The notes under the pieces are model-generated. The model was not told where the DNA came from and searched no databases. It saw only the letters and a program-made list of their open reading frames with translations. A stretch of 64,000 bases of DNA, from assembly GCF_003610235.1 (NCBI RefSeq), contig NZ_RAPR01000001.1:4154001-4218000 (forward strand), read 5' to 3'. The position numbers and the translations under genes were made by a program. This document shows, in pieces, positions 43,811 through 52,921 of this stretch (position 1 is the stretch's first letter; every line of letters starts with the position of its first letter). The DNA comes from Catellatospora citrea. GTDB taxonomy: Bacteria > Actinomycetota > Actinomycetes > Mycobacteriales > Micromonosporaceae.

Positions 43811-44959
43811 TCAGCGGCCCACCCTGATCGGCATGATCAGGTAGCGGAACCCGGGAATCGCCGCACCGTCGGCGTCGGCGGGGGTGATCACCGCGGGCTT
43901 GAACGGGTCGTTGAACGAGAACACCGCGGTCGGCGCGCCGAGCGCGGCCAGGCCCTCGATGAGGTACTGCGGGTTGAAGGCGATCGTCATCGACTCACCG
44001 GTGAAGGTGGCGTCCATCGCCTCGCTCGCCCGTGCCTCTTCGGTGCCGCCGGCCTCGACCACGAGACCATCCTCGCTGAAGCTCAACCGCACCGGCGTGG
44101 CTTTCTCGGCGACGAGCGACACGCGCTTGACGACCTCGACCAGCGCCGAGACGGTGACCCGGGCCTCGGAGGCGTAGCTGGGCGCGAACAGCGAGCGCAC
44201 CGGCGGGTACGACTGGCCGTCGAGCAGGCGGCTGGTGGTCCGGCGGGAGCCGCCGACCTTCGAACCGCCCAGGAAGCCGATCATGCCCTCGCCCGCGCCG
44301 CCACTCGCCAGCGCGATGGTGACGTCGCCACCGGTCGGGCCGAGCGTCTTGGCGGTGTCGGCCAGGGTGCGCGCCGGGACGAGCGCGTTGACGCTGATCT
44401 CCGGGTCGTCCGGCGTCCAGGTGATCTCCCGGATGGCCAGCCGGTAGCGGTCCGTGGCGAGCAGAGCCAGGGTGTCCCCGGACAGCTCCAGCCGCACGCC
44501 CGTCATCATCGGCAGGGTCTCGTCGCGCCCGGCCGCGATGGCGACCTGGGACACGGCCGAGGCGAACACCGCGGCGTCGACGCGGCCCGCGCTGGCGGGC
44601 AGCTCCGGCAGGGTCGGGTAGTCCTCGACCGGCATCGTCGGCAGGGTGAACCGGGCGCTGCCGCAGACCAGCTCCAGGTGCGCGCCGACGGCGGCGATCT
44701 CCACCGGCTTGGCCGGCAGGGCCTTGGTGATCTCGGCGAGCAGGCGGCCGGAGACCAGGGTCGCGCCGTCCGCGTCGGCCTGCACCTCCACGTCCACCTG
44801 GTTGGAGACCTCGTAGTCGAAGCCGGAGACGTGCAGGCGGCCGTCGGCGACCCGCAGCATCACGCCCGCGAGGACCGGCACCGAGGGCCGGCTCGGAAGG
44901 CTCTTGGCGGTCCAGGCCACGGCGTCGGCGAGCGCGTCACGCTCTACCCGAAACTTCAT
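43811..44959 (-). CDS. dnaN: DNA polymerase III beta sliding clamp
   Basis: The 382-residue protein has three beta-clamp domains: MKFRVERDALADAVAW at the start, the middle block TDRYRLAIREITW and the terminal FRYLIMPIRVGR that forms part of the partner-binding pocket. The start is ATG 44959, with GGAGGG seven bases upstream; the longer frame to 44980 is not needed. It is the processivity clamp of replication and faces away from oriC. Confidence 0.98.
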   Translation of the reverse strand: MKFRVERDALADAVAWTAKSLPSRPSVPVLAGVMLRVADGRLHVSGFDYEVSNQVDVEVQADADGATLVSGRLLAEITKALPAKPVEIAAVGAHLELVCGSARFTLPTMPVEDYPTLPELPASAGRVDAAVFASAVSQVAIAAGRDETLPMMTGVRLELSGDTLALLATDRYRLAIREITWTPDDPEISVNALVPARTLADTAKTLGPTGGDVTIALASGGAGEGMIGFLGGSKVGGSRRTTSRLLDGQSYPPVRSLFAPSYASEARVTVSALVEVVKRVSLVAEKATPVRLSFSEDGLVVEAGGTEEARASEAMDATFTGESMTIAFNPQYLIEGLAALGAPTAVFSFNDPFKPAVITPADADGAAIPGFRYLIMPIRVGR

Positions 44960-45065
44960 CTTCAGCCCTCCTGTGGTCACGTCGATGCTGCCAAGCTGAC
45001 CACTGAAACCTTAGGACCTCCGAGCGATCTCCCCTCGGCGACCCCTGTGGATCGGCGGCGGCCGA

Positions 45066-45525
45066 GCATCCACAACTTCCCGAACCCCGATGATTTCTTG
45101 ATTTCTCTCTTAGAGATAACTCCCGTCTTCATCATCGGTGCTGTGGAAACTGTGGATTAACGCCGTTACCCCTGGTCAGCACGCATGCAGGGCTGTGGAG
45201 GAGCGGTGGACGGGCGGTGGATAACCGGCCGAGTTCTCCACAGCCGGAGCTTCGTCCCCATGTTGTCCACCGGCGTCCACAGGTTATCCACCGGCAATCC
45301 CCAGTGGTTCTCCCCAAACTGTGGACACAGGCCATCCACGTTCTCCACAGCGATATCCACCGATCATGGCCCGCTGTCCACGGATCAAGGGCTCCGTCCA
45401 CACCGGCGTCCACACTCTTTCCACAGCAAGATTTTTGGCGGAATCTCTGTCCACATCCGTCCACAGCGGATCCACAGGCAATCCACCGGGTTATCCACGG
45501 AGTTATCCACGATCACTGTGGACAA
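45066..45525. other. oriC: Chromosomal origin of replication (oriC)
   Basis: About 25 TCCAC/GTGGA-centred DnaA-box-like sites lie in 460 bases, in both orientations. Near-perfect ones include TTATCCACC (45283), TTATCCACG (45491, 45503), TTGTCCACC (45263) and TTCTCCACA (45235, 45341). An AT-rich stretch (about 45089-45120, GATGATTTCTTGATTTCTCT...) next to the left boxes is a candidate unwinding element. It lies upstream of dnaN, as in streptomycetes, but is separated from dnaA by a sigma factor pair. Confidence 0.93.
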
Positions 45526-45605
45526 CGGGCAACCTTTCGCCTCCGCGGGCGACTTACTGGGGGCGTACCCGGCACGGAACACCCCTACCCACAAGGCGGA
45601 TCACG

Positions 45606-46142
45606 ATGGACGCATCGCGCGCCGAAGAGTTCGAGGCGTTCGTCCGGGGGCGGACACCGGCGCTGCTGCGAGCGGCGTATCTGCTCACCGGTGACCAGCA
45701 TCTGGCGGAGGATCTCGTCAATGACGCCCTGATCCGCACCCACCAGGTGTGGCACCGCCTGCGCGACAGCAGCCCGGAGGCGTACACCCGCAAGATCATG
45801 TATCACCTGCAGATCTCGTGGTGGCGTCGCCGCAAGCGCTCCCCGGAGCGGCTGACCGACCTGCCGCCCGAGCCCGGCGCGGGTCTGCGGCACGCCGTCG
45901 ACGAGCAGGCGCGGGCCGTCACCCGGCTCGCTCTGCAGGATGCGCTCGGCCACCTCGGCGCCCGCCAGCGTGCCGTGCTCGTACTGCGCTACTTCGAGGA
46001 CCGGACCGAGTCGGAGGTCGCCGAGCTGCTCGGCGTGACGGTCGGCACGGTCAAGTCGCAGTCGTCCAAGGCCCTGGCCCGGCTGCGCACGGTCGCGCCG
46101 CATCTGCTCGACTCCCCGATCAGCGACAGGAAGCTGCGATGA
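45606..46142 (+). CDS. SigE-family sigma factor between oriC and dnaA
   Basis: The 178-residue protein has region 2 PALLRAAYLLTGDQHLAEDLVNDALIRTHQVW and region 4 ESEVAELLGVTVGTVKSQSSKALARL (as blocks). It closely resembles the sigma factor at 7316-7840. The ATG at 45606 has AAGGCGG upstream. It is transcribed away from oriC toward the end of dnaA. Its stop overlaps the membrane partner start (ATGA). A sigma factor in this position is unusual; it could respond to initiation or merely be inserted. Confidence 0.92.
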   Translation: MDASRAEEFEAFVRGRTPALLRAAYLLTGDQHLAEDLVNDALIRTHQVWHRLRDSSPEAYTRKIMYHLQISWWRRRKRSPERLTDLPPEPGAGLRHAVDEQARAVTRLALQDALGHLGARQRAVLVLRYFEDRTESEVAELLGVTVGTVKSQSSKALARLRTVAPHLLDSPISDRKLR

Positions 46143-46900
46143 ACGACTTCTTCCGCGCCGGACTCGCCGACCTCGCGGTACAGGTCGAGCCCGTCGACCT
46201 GTACCCCCGGGTGCTCGTCGCCTCCCGCCGTCGGACCCGGCGCAGAACGGCCGCGGCGCTCGTCGCCGTCGCGGTGCTCTCCGGCGGCACGGTCGCCGCG
46301 ACGACGCTGTACACCGGGCGGTCGGCGAGTCCGGTGGTCACGTCCTCCGCGTCGGCCACCGCTTCCGGGACCGCCCTGCCGTCCCCCACCGCGGCCGGGT
46401 CCGTGCCGACCGTCGACGTCGGCAACTCTTCCTTCGAGTTGCCGGAACTGGTGCTGTGCCCGGCGGGCCGGCGGACCTTCGTCGACGGCGTCGAGAAGGA
46501 CCCTCCTTATAACCGGCTGTCCGTCTCCGAGCTGTCGCCGCCGGTGCGCGCCGATCTCGACGGGGTGCCCGGCGACGAGCTGGTGGTTCTGGTCAGCTGC
46601 CGGATCGACGGGATCTTCACGCGCGATCAGCTGCTGGCGCTGACCGTCGCCGACGGCACGCTCCGCCCGCTCGGCTTCGTGCTCGATCCGGCCACTTTCG
46701 CGTTCGGGCCGTGGATCGACCCCGCGCAGGTGTCGGTGCGCGGGGACGTGGTCACGGTGCGGGTCGAAGGCCGTGGCAACGACGACGGGGCCGCGCACAT
46801 CCAGCCCGAGGTGCGCGGGTTCGCGTACCGTGATGGGGCTTTCGTCCAGGTCAGCGGGCCGACGCACCCGCCGCCGCCGCTGCCCCCTAGATCTGCTTGA
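46139..46900 (+). CDS. Membrane-anchored partner of the oriC-proximal sigma factor
   Basis: The 253-residue protein has a cytoplasmic start (NDFFRAGLADLAVQVEPVDLYPRVLVASRRR) much like that of the 6180-7319 protein. One TM helix (about 40-57), a Ser/Thr/Ala linker and an extracytoplasmic domain with two cysteines (VLCPAGRR, VSCRIDG) and a Pro-rich tail follow. There is no zinc anti-sigma motif. It overlaps the convergent 3' end of dnaA by 14 bases. Confidence 0.82.
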   Translation: MNDFFRAGLADLAVQVEPVDLYPRVLVASRRRTRRRTAAALVAVAVLSGGTVAATTLYTGRSASPVVTSSASATASGTALPSPTAAGSVPTVDVGNSSFELPELVLCPAGRRTFVDGVEKDPPYNRLSVSELSPPVRADLDGVPGDELVVLVSCRIDGIFTRDQLLALTVADGTLRPLGFVLDPATFAFGPWIDPAQVSVRGDVVTVRVEGRGNDDGAAHIQPEVRGFAYRDGAFVQVSGPTHPPPPLPPRSA

Positions 46901-48515
46901 TGCGGTTGGTGAGTTCGGCGATCTGGTTGTAGAGGGAGCGCCGCTCCGCCATCTGCTGCCGGATCTTGCGGTCGGCGTGCATGACCGTGGTGTGGTCGCG
47001 GCCGCCGAAGGCCTGCCCGATCCGGGGCAGCGAGAGGTCGGTCAGCTCGCGGCACAGATACATGGCCACCTGCCGCGCGTTGACCAGCACCCGGGAGCGC
47101 GAGTGGCCGCGCAGGTCCTCCAGGCTGACGCCGAAGTACTCCGAGGTCGACAGCATGATCTGGTCGGCGGTGATCTCCGGTGCGGCGTCGTCGGGGATGA
47201 AGTCGCGCAGCACCTCCTCCGCGATCGACAGCTTGACCTGCTCGCGGCTGAGGTTGGCGTACGCCGTGACGCGGATCAGCGCGCCCTCGAGTTCGCGGAT
47301 CGAGTTCGACACCCGGGAGGCGATGAACTCCAGCACGTCGGCCGGGGCGTGCAGGCGCTCCTGGGCGGCCTTCTTCTGCAGGATCGCGATGCGGGTCTCG
47401 AGGTCCGGCGGCTGGATGTCGGCCAGCAGGCCCCACTCGAACCGGGTGCGCAGCCGGTCCTCCAGCGTCGACAGCGCCTTGGGCGAGCGGTCGGAGGTGA
47501 TGACGATCTGCTTGTTCGCGTTGTGCAGGGTGTTGAAGGTGTGGAAGAACTCCTCCTGGGTCCGGTCGCGCTTCTCCAGGAACTGGATGTCGTCGATCAG
47601 GAGGATGTCCACGTCGCGGTAGCGGCGCTGGAACGCGCTGGCCTTGTCGTCGCGGATCGAGTTGATGAAGTCGTTGGTGAACTCCTCGGTCGACACGTAC
47701 CGGACGCTGCGGGCGTGGCCGAGCTCCTGGGCGTAGTGGCCGATCGCGTGGAGCAGGTGGGTCTTGCCCAGCCCCGAGCCGCCGTAGATGAACAGCGGGT
47801 TGTACGCCTTCGCCGGGGACTCGGCGACCGCCACCGACGCGGCGTGCGCGAACCGGTTGGAGGAGCCGATGACGAAGGTCTCGAAGCGGTACTTCGGGTT
47901 CAGCTTGTTGCCGCCGGCGTCGTTCGCGGCCGAGCCGGGTGTGGCGCCGGGACGGCGCTCCCGTTCCTCGCGCACCGCCGCGAGCGGGTGCGGCACGGCG
48001 CGGCTGTCCATCGGGCCGGTGCCCCGGCCGGGGCCGGAGTCGGAGGGTCCGTCGCGGTCGGCGGTGCGCAGCACGGCGGCGCGCACCGGGGCGACCTCGG
48101 GGTGCCGCGGCACCGGGACGGCGAACAGCGCGTCCTCGCCGTCGGCGGCGGGCGCCACGACGGGGTGCTCGGTGGGCGGCGGGGTGTAGACGGGCGCGGT
48201 GTACGCCACCGGGGTGTATTCGGTGGGCGGCGGGGGCGGCGGCGTCGGGCGGGCCGCGGACTCGTCCGGGGGCCGCACCTTCACGGCCACCTGCACCGGC
48301 CGACCCATGATCCGGGACAGCGTGTCGGTGATGGCGGTGCGCAGCTTCGTCTCGATGATGTCGCGGATGAACGCGTCCGGCACGCTCAGCAGCACGAGGT
48401 CGTCGACCACCGCGAGGGCCTGGGTGAGCCGCAGGTACGCGCGGTGCTGCGCCGAGACGATCTCGTCGGCCAGCTCGTCGGTGGCAGCCAGCCACACGGC
48501 GTTGAGGTCGCTCAC
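46887..48515 (-). CDS. dnaA: Chromosomal replication initiator protein DnaA
   Basis: The 542-residue protein has domain I (1-80, DnaB/partner contact) and a long Pro-rich domain II (about 85-205) typical of high-GC actinobacteria. The AAA+ domain III has Walker A YGGSGLGKTHLLHAIG (245-252) and Walker B DILLIDDIQFLE. Domain IV carries the DNA-binding signature GRDHTTVMHADRKI. The GTG at 48515 is the start. It binds the boxes in oriC and, probably, those upstream of its own gene. Confidence 0.98.
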   Translation of the reverse strand: MSDLNAVWLAATDELADEIVSAQHRAYLRLTQALAVVDDLVLLSVPDAFIRDIIETKLRTAITDTLSRIMGRPVQVAVKVRPPDESAARPTPPPPPPTEYTPVAYTAPVYTPPPTEHPVVAPAADGEDALFAVPVPRHPEVAPVRAAVLRTADRDGPSDSGPGRGTGPMDSRAVPHPLAAVREERERRPGATPGSAANDAGGNKLNPKYRFETFVIGSSNRFAHAASVAVAESPAKAYNPLFIYGGSGLGKTHLLHAIGHYAQELGHARSVRYVSTEEFTNDFINSIRDDKASAFQRRYRDVDILLIDDIQFLEKRDRTQEEFFHTFNTLHNANKQIVITSDRSPKALSTLEDRLRTRFEWGLLADIQPPDLETRIAILQKKAAQERLHAPADVLEFIASRVSNSIRELEGALIRVTAYANLSREQVKLSIAEEVLRDFIPDDAAPEITADQIMLSTSEYFGVSLEDLRGHSRSRVLVNARQVAMYLCRELTDLSLPRIGQAFGGRDHTTVMHADRKIRQQMAERRSLYNQIAELTNRIKQI

Positions 48516-48673
48516 CTGTCAGCCTCGTTCATGCGCTCGACCCTTCGATTCCGTGTAGCGGGGGCTCGGTTCCGCACCGGGCTGCCCGTCAGCTCCCGCA
48601 CGACGGCTCCGATCAATGACGGTGTAATCACGGTCCGTGGTTTTCCCCCGGGTTATCCCCCGAATCAACGAGG

Positions 48674-48899
48674 TTCTCCACAAGTTATCCACAGGCTGTG
48701 TGTCGATCGGTATCCGGGGTCCGGCTGGTGTGGGTCGCCCTATCCGGCGCAAGAGCGCCTGCAACACGGCCCACCGTGCCGAACGAGCCACCTTATTGCC
48801 CGGTTTTGCGGTAACCGCCACAATTAATGGGCAGCGCCGTCAGTCGGGCACTCCGGCACGCTAACAGGGTTATCCACAGGCGTCCACCTGTTGTCCACA
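48674..48899. promoter_or_regulatory. DnaA boxes upstream of dnaA
   Basis: TTATCCACA occurs at 48685-48693 and 48870-48878 (both perfect), with TTCTCCACA at 48674 and TTGTCCACA at 48891-48899, and TTATCCCC nearby. They lie in the 668-base region between dnaA and rpmH and fit autorepression of dnaA. The rest of this region shows no gene; TTGGCG and TACCCT at about 48988-49016 could be an rpmH promoter. Confidence 0.75.
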
Positions 48900-49183
48900 G
48901 CTTCACTCTCGGTGAGTGTTGATAACGACACTGTCGGTTGCCACCGAGCGCTCGCTGTTGACACGATGAGTGAGCTGCGAAGAGTTCTTGGCGGACATCG
49001 ACCGCACGTGTACCCTGGAGCGGTTGCTCCATCACCCTCTGCTAGGGTGTCGGTTGCGGCGTCCGCCCTGACTCAGACAAGATCGAGATCCTTCGTCCCG
49101 ATCCTGCCGTCAACCGGGCGGTGCATCCGCGAGAAGCTAGAACATCCCCGCTCAAGGGCGGGGCGATCCCCAGGAGACCTGAC

Positions 49184-49321
49184 GTGAGCAAGCGCACGTA
49201 CCAGCCGAACAACCGTCGGCGCGCGAAGACCCACGGCTTCCGGCTGCGTATGCGCACCCGCGCCGGGCGCGCGGTGCTGTCGTCGCGCCGGGGCAAGGGC
49301 CGCGCCCGCCTGGCGGTCTGA
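49184..49321 (+). CDS. rpmH: 50S ribosomal protein L34
   Basis: The 45-residue basic protein [31 protein letters not shown]... is a typical L34, with GTG start and AGGAGACC eight bases upstream. It heads the rightward rpmH-rnpA-yidD-yidC-jag-rsmG operon, divergent from dnaA. Confidence 0.98.
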   Translation: MSKRTYQPNNRRRAKTHGFRLRMRTRAGRAVLSSRRGKGRARLAV

Positions 49322-49340
49322 GACCCCGGACGGGCCTCGG

Positions 49341-49784
49341 ATGCTGCCAGCTGCGCACAGGTTGAGGCGAAGCGCTGACTTCGCCGCCGCCGTGCGGGCC
49401 GGCCGCCGAGCCGGTCGTGGCGCCGTGGTGGTGCACCTGACGGTGCCCGCAACGGCAACCGAACATGAAACGGCGTGGCAGGGAGACGCTCCCGGCCACG
49501 CCGTTGTCGTGCCCGGGCAGGTCTCACAGGCGGGTTTCGTGGTCTCCAAGGCGGTGGGGAACGCGGTGACCCGCAACACGGTGAAGCGCCGGCTGCGTCA
49601 TCTGGCGGCCGACCGGTTGGGTCGGCTGCCCGCCGGGGCCACCGTGGTGGTGCGCGCGCTGCCGCAGGCGGCGTCCGCCTCGTACGAACAACTGGGTCGG
49701 GACCTTGACGGCGCGCTCGCCGCGGCGCTCAAGCGCGACCCCGGCCAGGCCTCGCGCCGCAGGTCAACGGGGGGTAAGCCATGA
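49341..49784 (+). CDS. rnpA: Ribonuclease P protein component
   Basis: The 147-residue basic protein begins [24 protein letters not shown]. The RNA-binding signature is [16 protein letters not shown], with an insertion (about 30-55) longer than in most RnpA. It binds the M1 RNA to process tRNA 5' ends. It overlaps yidD by four bases. Confidence 0.96.
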   Translation: MLPAAHRLRRSADFAAAVRAGRRAGRGAVVVHLTVPATATEHETAWQGDAPGHAVVVPGQVSQAGFVVSKAVGNAVTRNTVKRRLRHLAADRLGRLPAGATVVVRALPQAASASYEQLGRDLDGALAAALKRDPGQASRRRSTGGKP

Positions 49785-50065
49785 CGCAGCCGTCGCGACC
49801 CACGACACTCGCCGGGCGCGTGCTGGCCCTACCCATCATCGCGTACCGTCGTTGGGTGAGTCCGGGCCTGCCTGCCCGTTGCCGGTTCTACCCGTCTTGC
49901 AGCGCGTACGCGCTGGAGGCGATAGCGCTCCACGGCGCGCCGCGGGGGTTCTGGCTGACGGTCAAGCGGCTCGGTCGCTGCCATCCCTTTCACCCGGGCG
50001 GATATGACCCTGTGCCACCCAACACCCGCCGCAGTACTGATGTGACTGGAGCAACACCCTCATGA
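49781..50065 (+). CDS. yidD: Membrane protein insertion efficiency factor YidD
   Basis: The 94-residue protein has an amphipathic N-terminal helix and the signature [23 protein letters not shown] (block) with [15 protein letters not shown]. It aids YidC-dependent insertion. ATG overlaps link it to rnpA and yidC. Confidence 0.97.
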   Translation: MTQPSRPTTLAGRVLALPIIAYRRWVSPGLPARCRFYPSCSAYALEAIALHGAPRGFWLTVKRLGRCHPFHPGGYDPVPPNTRRSTDVTGATPS

Positions 50066-50934
50066 TGGACTGGATCTACACGATCGTCTCGAAGGTCCTG
50101 CTGCTATGGCACAGTCTCTTCGACAAACTCTGGGGCGACGGCACGTGGCTCGCCACCAACTGGGACTGGGTCCTGGCGATCGTGTTCCTGGTGCTGACGG
50201 TGCGGGTGTTGCTGTTCCCGCTGTTCATCAAGCAGATCCGCTCGCAGCGGGCGATGCAGACCCTCCAGCCGCAGCTCAAGGCGCTGCAGGAGAAGCACAA
50301 GGGTGACAAGGAAACCCTTCAGCGCGAGATGATGGAGCTGTACCGGCGGGAGAAGGCCAACCCGCTGATGGGCTGCCTGCCGTTGCTGATCCAGATGCCG
50401 ATCTTCTTCGGCGTGTTCCACGTCATCAAGCGCCTGGGCACGGGCACCGTCGACGAGACCCTCTACGGGTGGACCGCGGCCCAGTTCCAGAGCGGCATGT
50501 CCGCCGACCTGTTCGGCGTCTCCATCGGCGCGACCTTCCGTGACGGCGGCACCGCCGCCGTGCTCTGCGGCATCCTCGGCGTCGTAATGATCATCACGAC
50601 CTACATGACCAGCCGCCAGATGATCCTGAAGACCGGCTGGTCCGAGGACCCCACCCAGAAGATGATGCAGAAGCTGATGCTGTACGGCATCCCGGCGACG
50701 CTGATCATCTCCGCCGTGGCCTTCCCGCTGGGTCTGATCATCTACTGGACCACGACGAACCTCTTCACCCTCGGCCAGCAGATGTGGGTGCTGAAGAAGT
50801 ACCCGCCGCCGAAGATGGGCGGAAAGCCGGAGCCGAAGGTCGTCGACCCGGAGGTCGCCAAGGCGCTCGCGCCGAAGGTGGGCGCCAAGCCGACCAACGC
50901 CAAGCGCAAGACGGTGAAGAAGAACGTCGGCTGA
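50062..50934 (+). CDS. yidC: Membrane protein insertase YidC
   Basis: The 290-residue protein has five hydrophobic segments and no large N-terminal periplasmic domain, as in Gram-positive YidC. The conserved [31 protein letters not shown] block contains the functional Arg in the membrane groove. [20 protein letters not shown] and a basic C-terminal tail follow. The start is ATG 50062 or the next ATG at 50065. Confidence 0.96.
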   Translation: MMDWIYTIVSKVLLLWHSLFDKLWGDGTWLATNWDWVLAIVFLVLTVRVLLFPLFIKQIRSQRAMQTLQPQLKALQEKHKGDKETLQREMMELYRREKANPLMGCLPLLIQMPIFFGVFHVIKRLGTGTVDETLYGWTAAQFQSGMSADLFGVSIGATFRDGGTAAVLCGILGVVMIITTYMTSRQMILKTGWSEDPTQKMMQKLMLYGIPATLIISAVAFPLGLIIYWTTTNLFTLGQQMWVLKKYPPPKMGGKPEPKVVDPEVAKALAPKVGAKPTNAKRKTVKKNVG

Positions 50935-51012
50935 GCTGAGCCAGGGTCGCCTGCCCACCCCTGCGGCGACCCGCCGGCTGACTGCCACCCCCACACAGAC
51001 CTGCTCGTGATC

Positions 51013-51034
51013 CCCGCGCCTCACGGCGCGGGGC
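51013..51034 (+). terminator. Hairpin between yidC and jag
   Basis: CCCCGCGCC-TCAC-GGCGCGGGG is a 9-bp perfect stem. A T-run (GGGGTTTTGAT) comes about 12 bases later, so it is a weak or attenuating terminator inside the operon. Confidence 0.4.
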
Positions 51035-51076
51035 CGATCACGGGGTTTTGATCGGACCGAACACCCGGAGAAGAAC

Positions 51077-51658
51077 GTGACCGACCAGACTGAGCTGGAC
51101 GACGTGGCAGTCGAAGACCTCGCCGAGACCGAGGACGGCGCGGCCGAGACCGAGGAGGGCGCCGACGAGGCCGCCACTCCCAAGCGCAAGGCCACCAGCG
51201 ACGCCGACCTGTTCCGCCAGAGCGAGATCGCGGCGGACTACATCGAGGGCCTGCTGGACATCCTGGACGCCGACGGCGACATCGACGAGCTGGTCTCCGC
51301 CGGCCGCCCGGTCGTCGAGGTGGTCGGCAGCCGCCTGCAGTCCCTCGTCGGCCCGCGCGGGGCGACCCTGGAGGCCCTGCAGGAGCTGACCCGCCTGGCG
51401 ATCTTCAAGCAGACCGGCGAGCCGAGCCGGCTGCTGCTGGACGTCGGCGGCTACCGCGACCAGCGCCGCAAGGAGCTGGGCGCGCTGGCCAAGAACGCGG
51501 TGGAGAAGGTCAAGCAGCACGGCGAGGCCGTCAAGCTGGAGCCGATGTCCGCCTTCGAGCGCAAGTGCGTGCACGACGTGGTCAACGCCGCGGCGGGGGT
51601 GCAGAGCGAGTCCGAGGGCGTCGAGCCCAACCGCCGGATCGTGGTACGTCCGGCGTGA
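51077..51658 (+). CDS. jag: Jag/KhpB-type RNA-binding protein (KH-R3H)
   Basis: The 193-residue protein has an acidic N-terminus, a KH domain ([19 protein letters not shown]...[25 protein letters not shown], as blocks) and an R3H domain ([33 protein letters not shown]). The start is GTG 51077 after GGAGAAG. It probably binds small or messenger RNAs and influences envelope functions. Its stop overlaps the rsmG start (GTGA). Confidence 0.93.
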   Translation: MTDQTELDDVAVEDLAETEDGAAETEEGADEAATPKRKATSDADLFRQSEIAADYIEGLLDILDADGDIDELVSAGRPVVEVVGSRLQSLVGPRGATLEALQELTRLAIFKQTGEPSRLLLDVGGYRDQRRKELGALAKNAVEKVKQHGEAVKLEPMSAFERKCVHDVVNAAAGVQSESEGVEPNRRIVVRPA

Positions 51659-52401
51659 GTTCCGACGACGTGACGGAGCCGGTCATCCCCGACGGGGTGA
51701 CCGGCTCCGTGCTCTCCCCCGACCTTCGTCCGGCCGCCGAGGCGCTGTTCGGCGACCGGCTCGACACCGCCACGCGTTACGTGGCGCTGCTGGCCACCGA
51801 CGGCGTGGTGCGCGGCCTGATCGGCCCGCGCGAGGCCCCGCGGCTGTGGGACCGGCACCTGCTGAACTGCGCCGCCGTGGCCGAGCTGATTTCCCCGTCC
51901 GCCACGGTCGTCGACGTGGGCTCCGGAGCGGGTCTGCCCGGTATCGTGCTCGCAGTGGCTAGACCGGATATTTCGGTCATTCTGGTTGAACCACTGGCAC
52001 GTCGGACCGCCTTCCTGGAGGAGGCGGTGGCGGCCCTCGGCCTGACCGGCCAGGTCACCGTGGTACGCGGCCGCGCGGAGGAGCAGATCGGCCTGCTCAG
52101 CGCGGACGTGGTCACCGCTCGCGCGGTGGCGCCGCTGGACCGGCTGGCGGGCTGGTGTCTGCCGCTGGCCTCACCGGGCGGCCGCCTGCTGGCGCTCAAG
52201 GGGATGTCCGCCGCCGACGAGATCGTGGAGCACGGCGACGCCGTCGCCCGGCTCGGCGGCGGAACGCCCGTGATCCACCAGTGCGGCGTCGGGCTGATCG
52301 ATCCGCCGACCACCGTGGTGGAGATCGTCCGGGAGCGTGAAGTCGTGCCGAAGACTGCCAAGCCGTCCCGGCGGGCAGGGCGCGGAGGACGCCGGCGCTG
52401 A
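51655..52401 (+). CDS. rsmG: 16S rRNA (guanine527-N7)-methyltransferase
   Basis: The 248-residue protein has SAM motif [36 protein letters not shown], and the GidB-type [23 protein letters not shown] with LLALKG. It methylates G527 of 16S rRNA, whose loss gives low-level streptomycin resistance. GTG 51655 is coupled to jag; the longer frame is not favoured. Confidence 0.95.
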   Translation: MSSDDVTEPVIPDGVTGSVLSPDLRPAAEALFGDRLDTATRYVALLATDGVVRGLIGPREAPRLWDRHLLNCAAVAELISPSATVVDVGSGAGLPGIVLAVARPDISVILVEPLARRTAFLEEAVAALGLTGQVTVVRGRAEEQIGLLSADVVTARAVAPLDRLAGWCLPLASPGGRLLALKGMSAADEIVEHGDAVARLGGGTPVIHQCGVGLIDPPTTVVEIVREREVVPKTAKPSRRAGRGGRRR

Positions 52402-52921
52402 GCGGTGCGCCCTCCGCTCACGGAGAGGGCGCACGACGATGGGTGTCCTACAAACCGACGGTGCCGGTGCGTCCGCCCCGGCCGACCTGCCGTACCCCCG
52501 TACCTATGCGGGCATGTTCCCCGGGGCGGGCGCGGCCATCCGCTCGCCCCTGTCCGGCGCGGTGCTGGCGACCGGCACGCCACCCGCACGGCGGGTCATG
52601 CGTGCCGCCCCCGCCGCGCCCGTCGCCGGGGGTTGGCCGGGTGCTTCCGCGGCACAGCGACGACTCGGATGTCGCATGTCACTCGTGCCGGGATTCTTGG
52701 TGTATGTCCAGCCAGAAGGCGGTCTCGGGCGTGCCCAACCGGACGACTGTGGTAGCTTCCGTCGCCCGACCGCCGTAGGCTGGCCGCGCGTCGATAATGT
52801 GGACCCGACTGTCGCGGGTGCGGTCGTTGCACCGCCGGCAGAGACGCCAGCGCGCGCCGGACCGGCCGGCGCAGCCATCCGATCCGATGCGGGCAGGGAT
52901 GACACGGTGCAGGAATACGGC
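52402..52921. other. Region between rsmG and parA
   Basis: About 520 bases contain no separate gene I can support. The parA frame remains open through it to 52337, so a longer ParA (from ATG 52438) cannot be excluded. The translation there is low-complexity Ala/Pro/Gly without conserved blocks, so I treat it as leader and promoter sequence. Confidence 0.5.

Noticed and set aside
52337..52921. N-terminal extension of ParA from 52337 or 52438
   Set aside because: The frame is open but the translation is low complexity with no conserved block. ATG 52922 has a good AGGAA upstream. It is kept as an alternative only.
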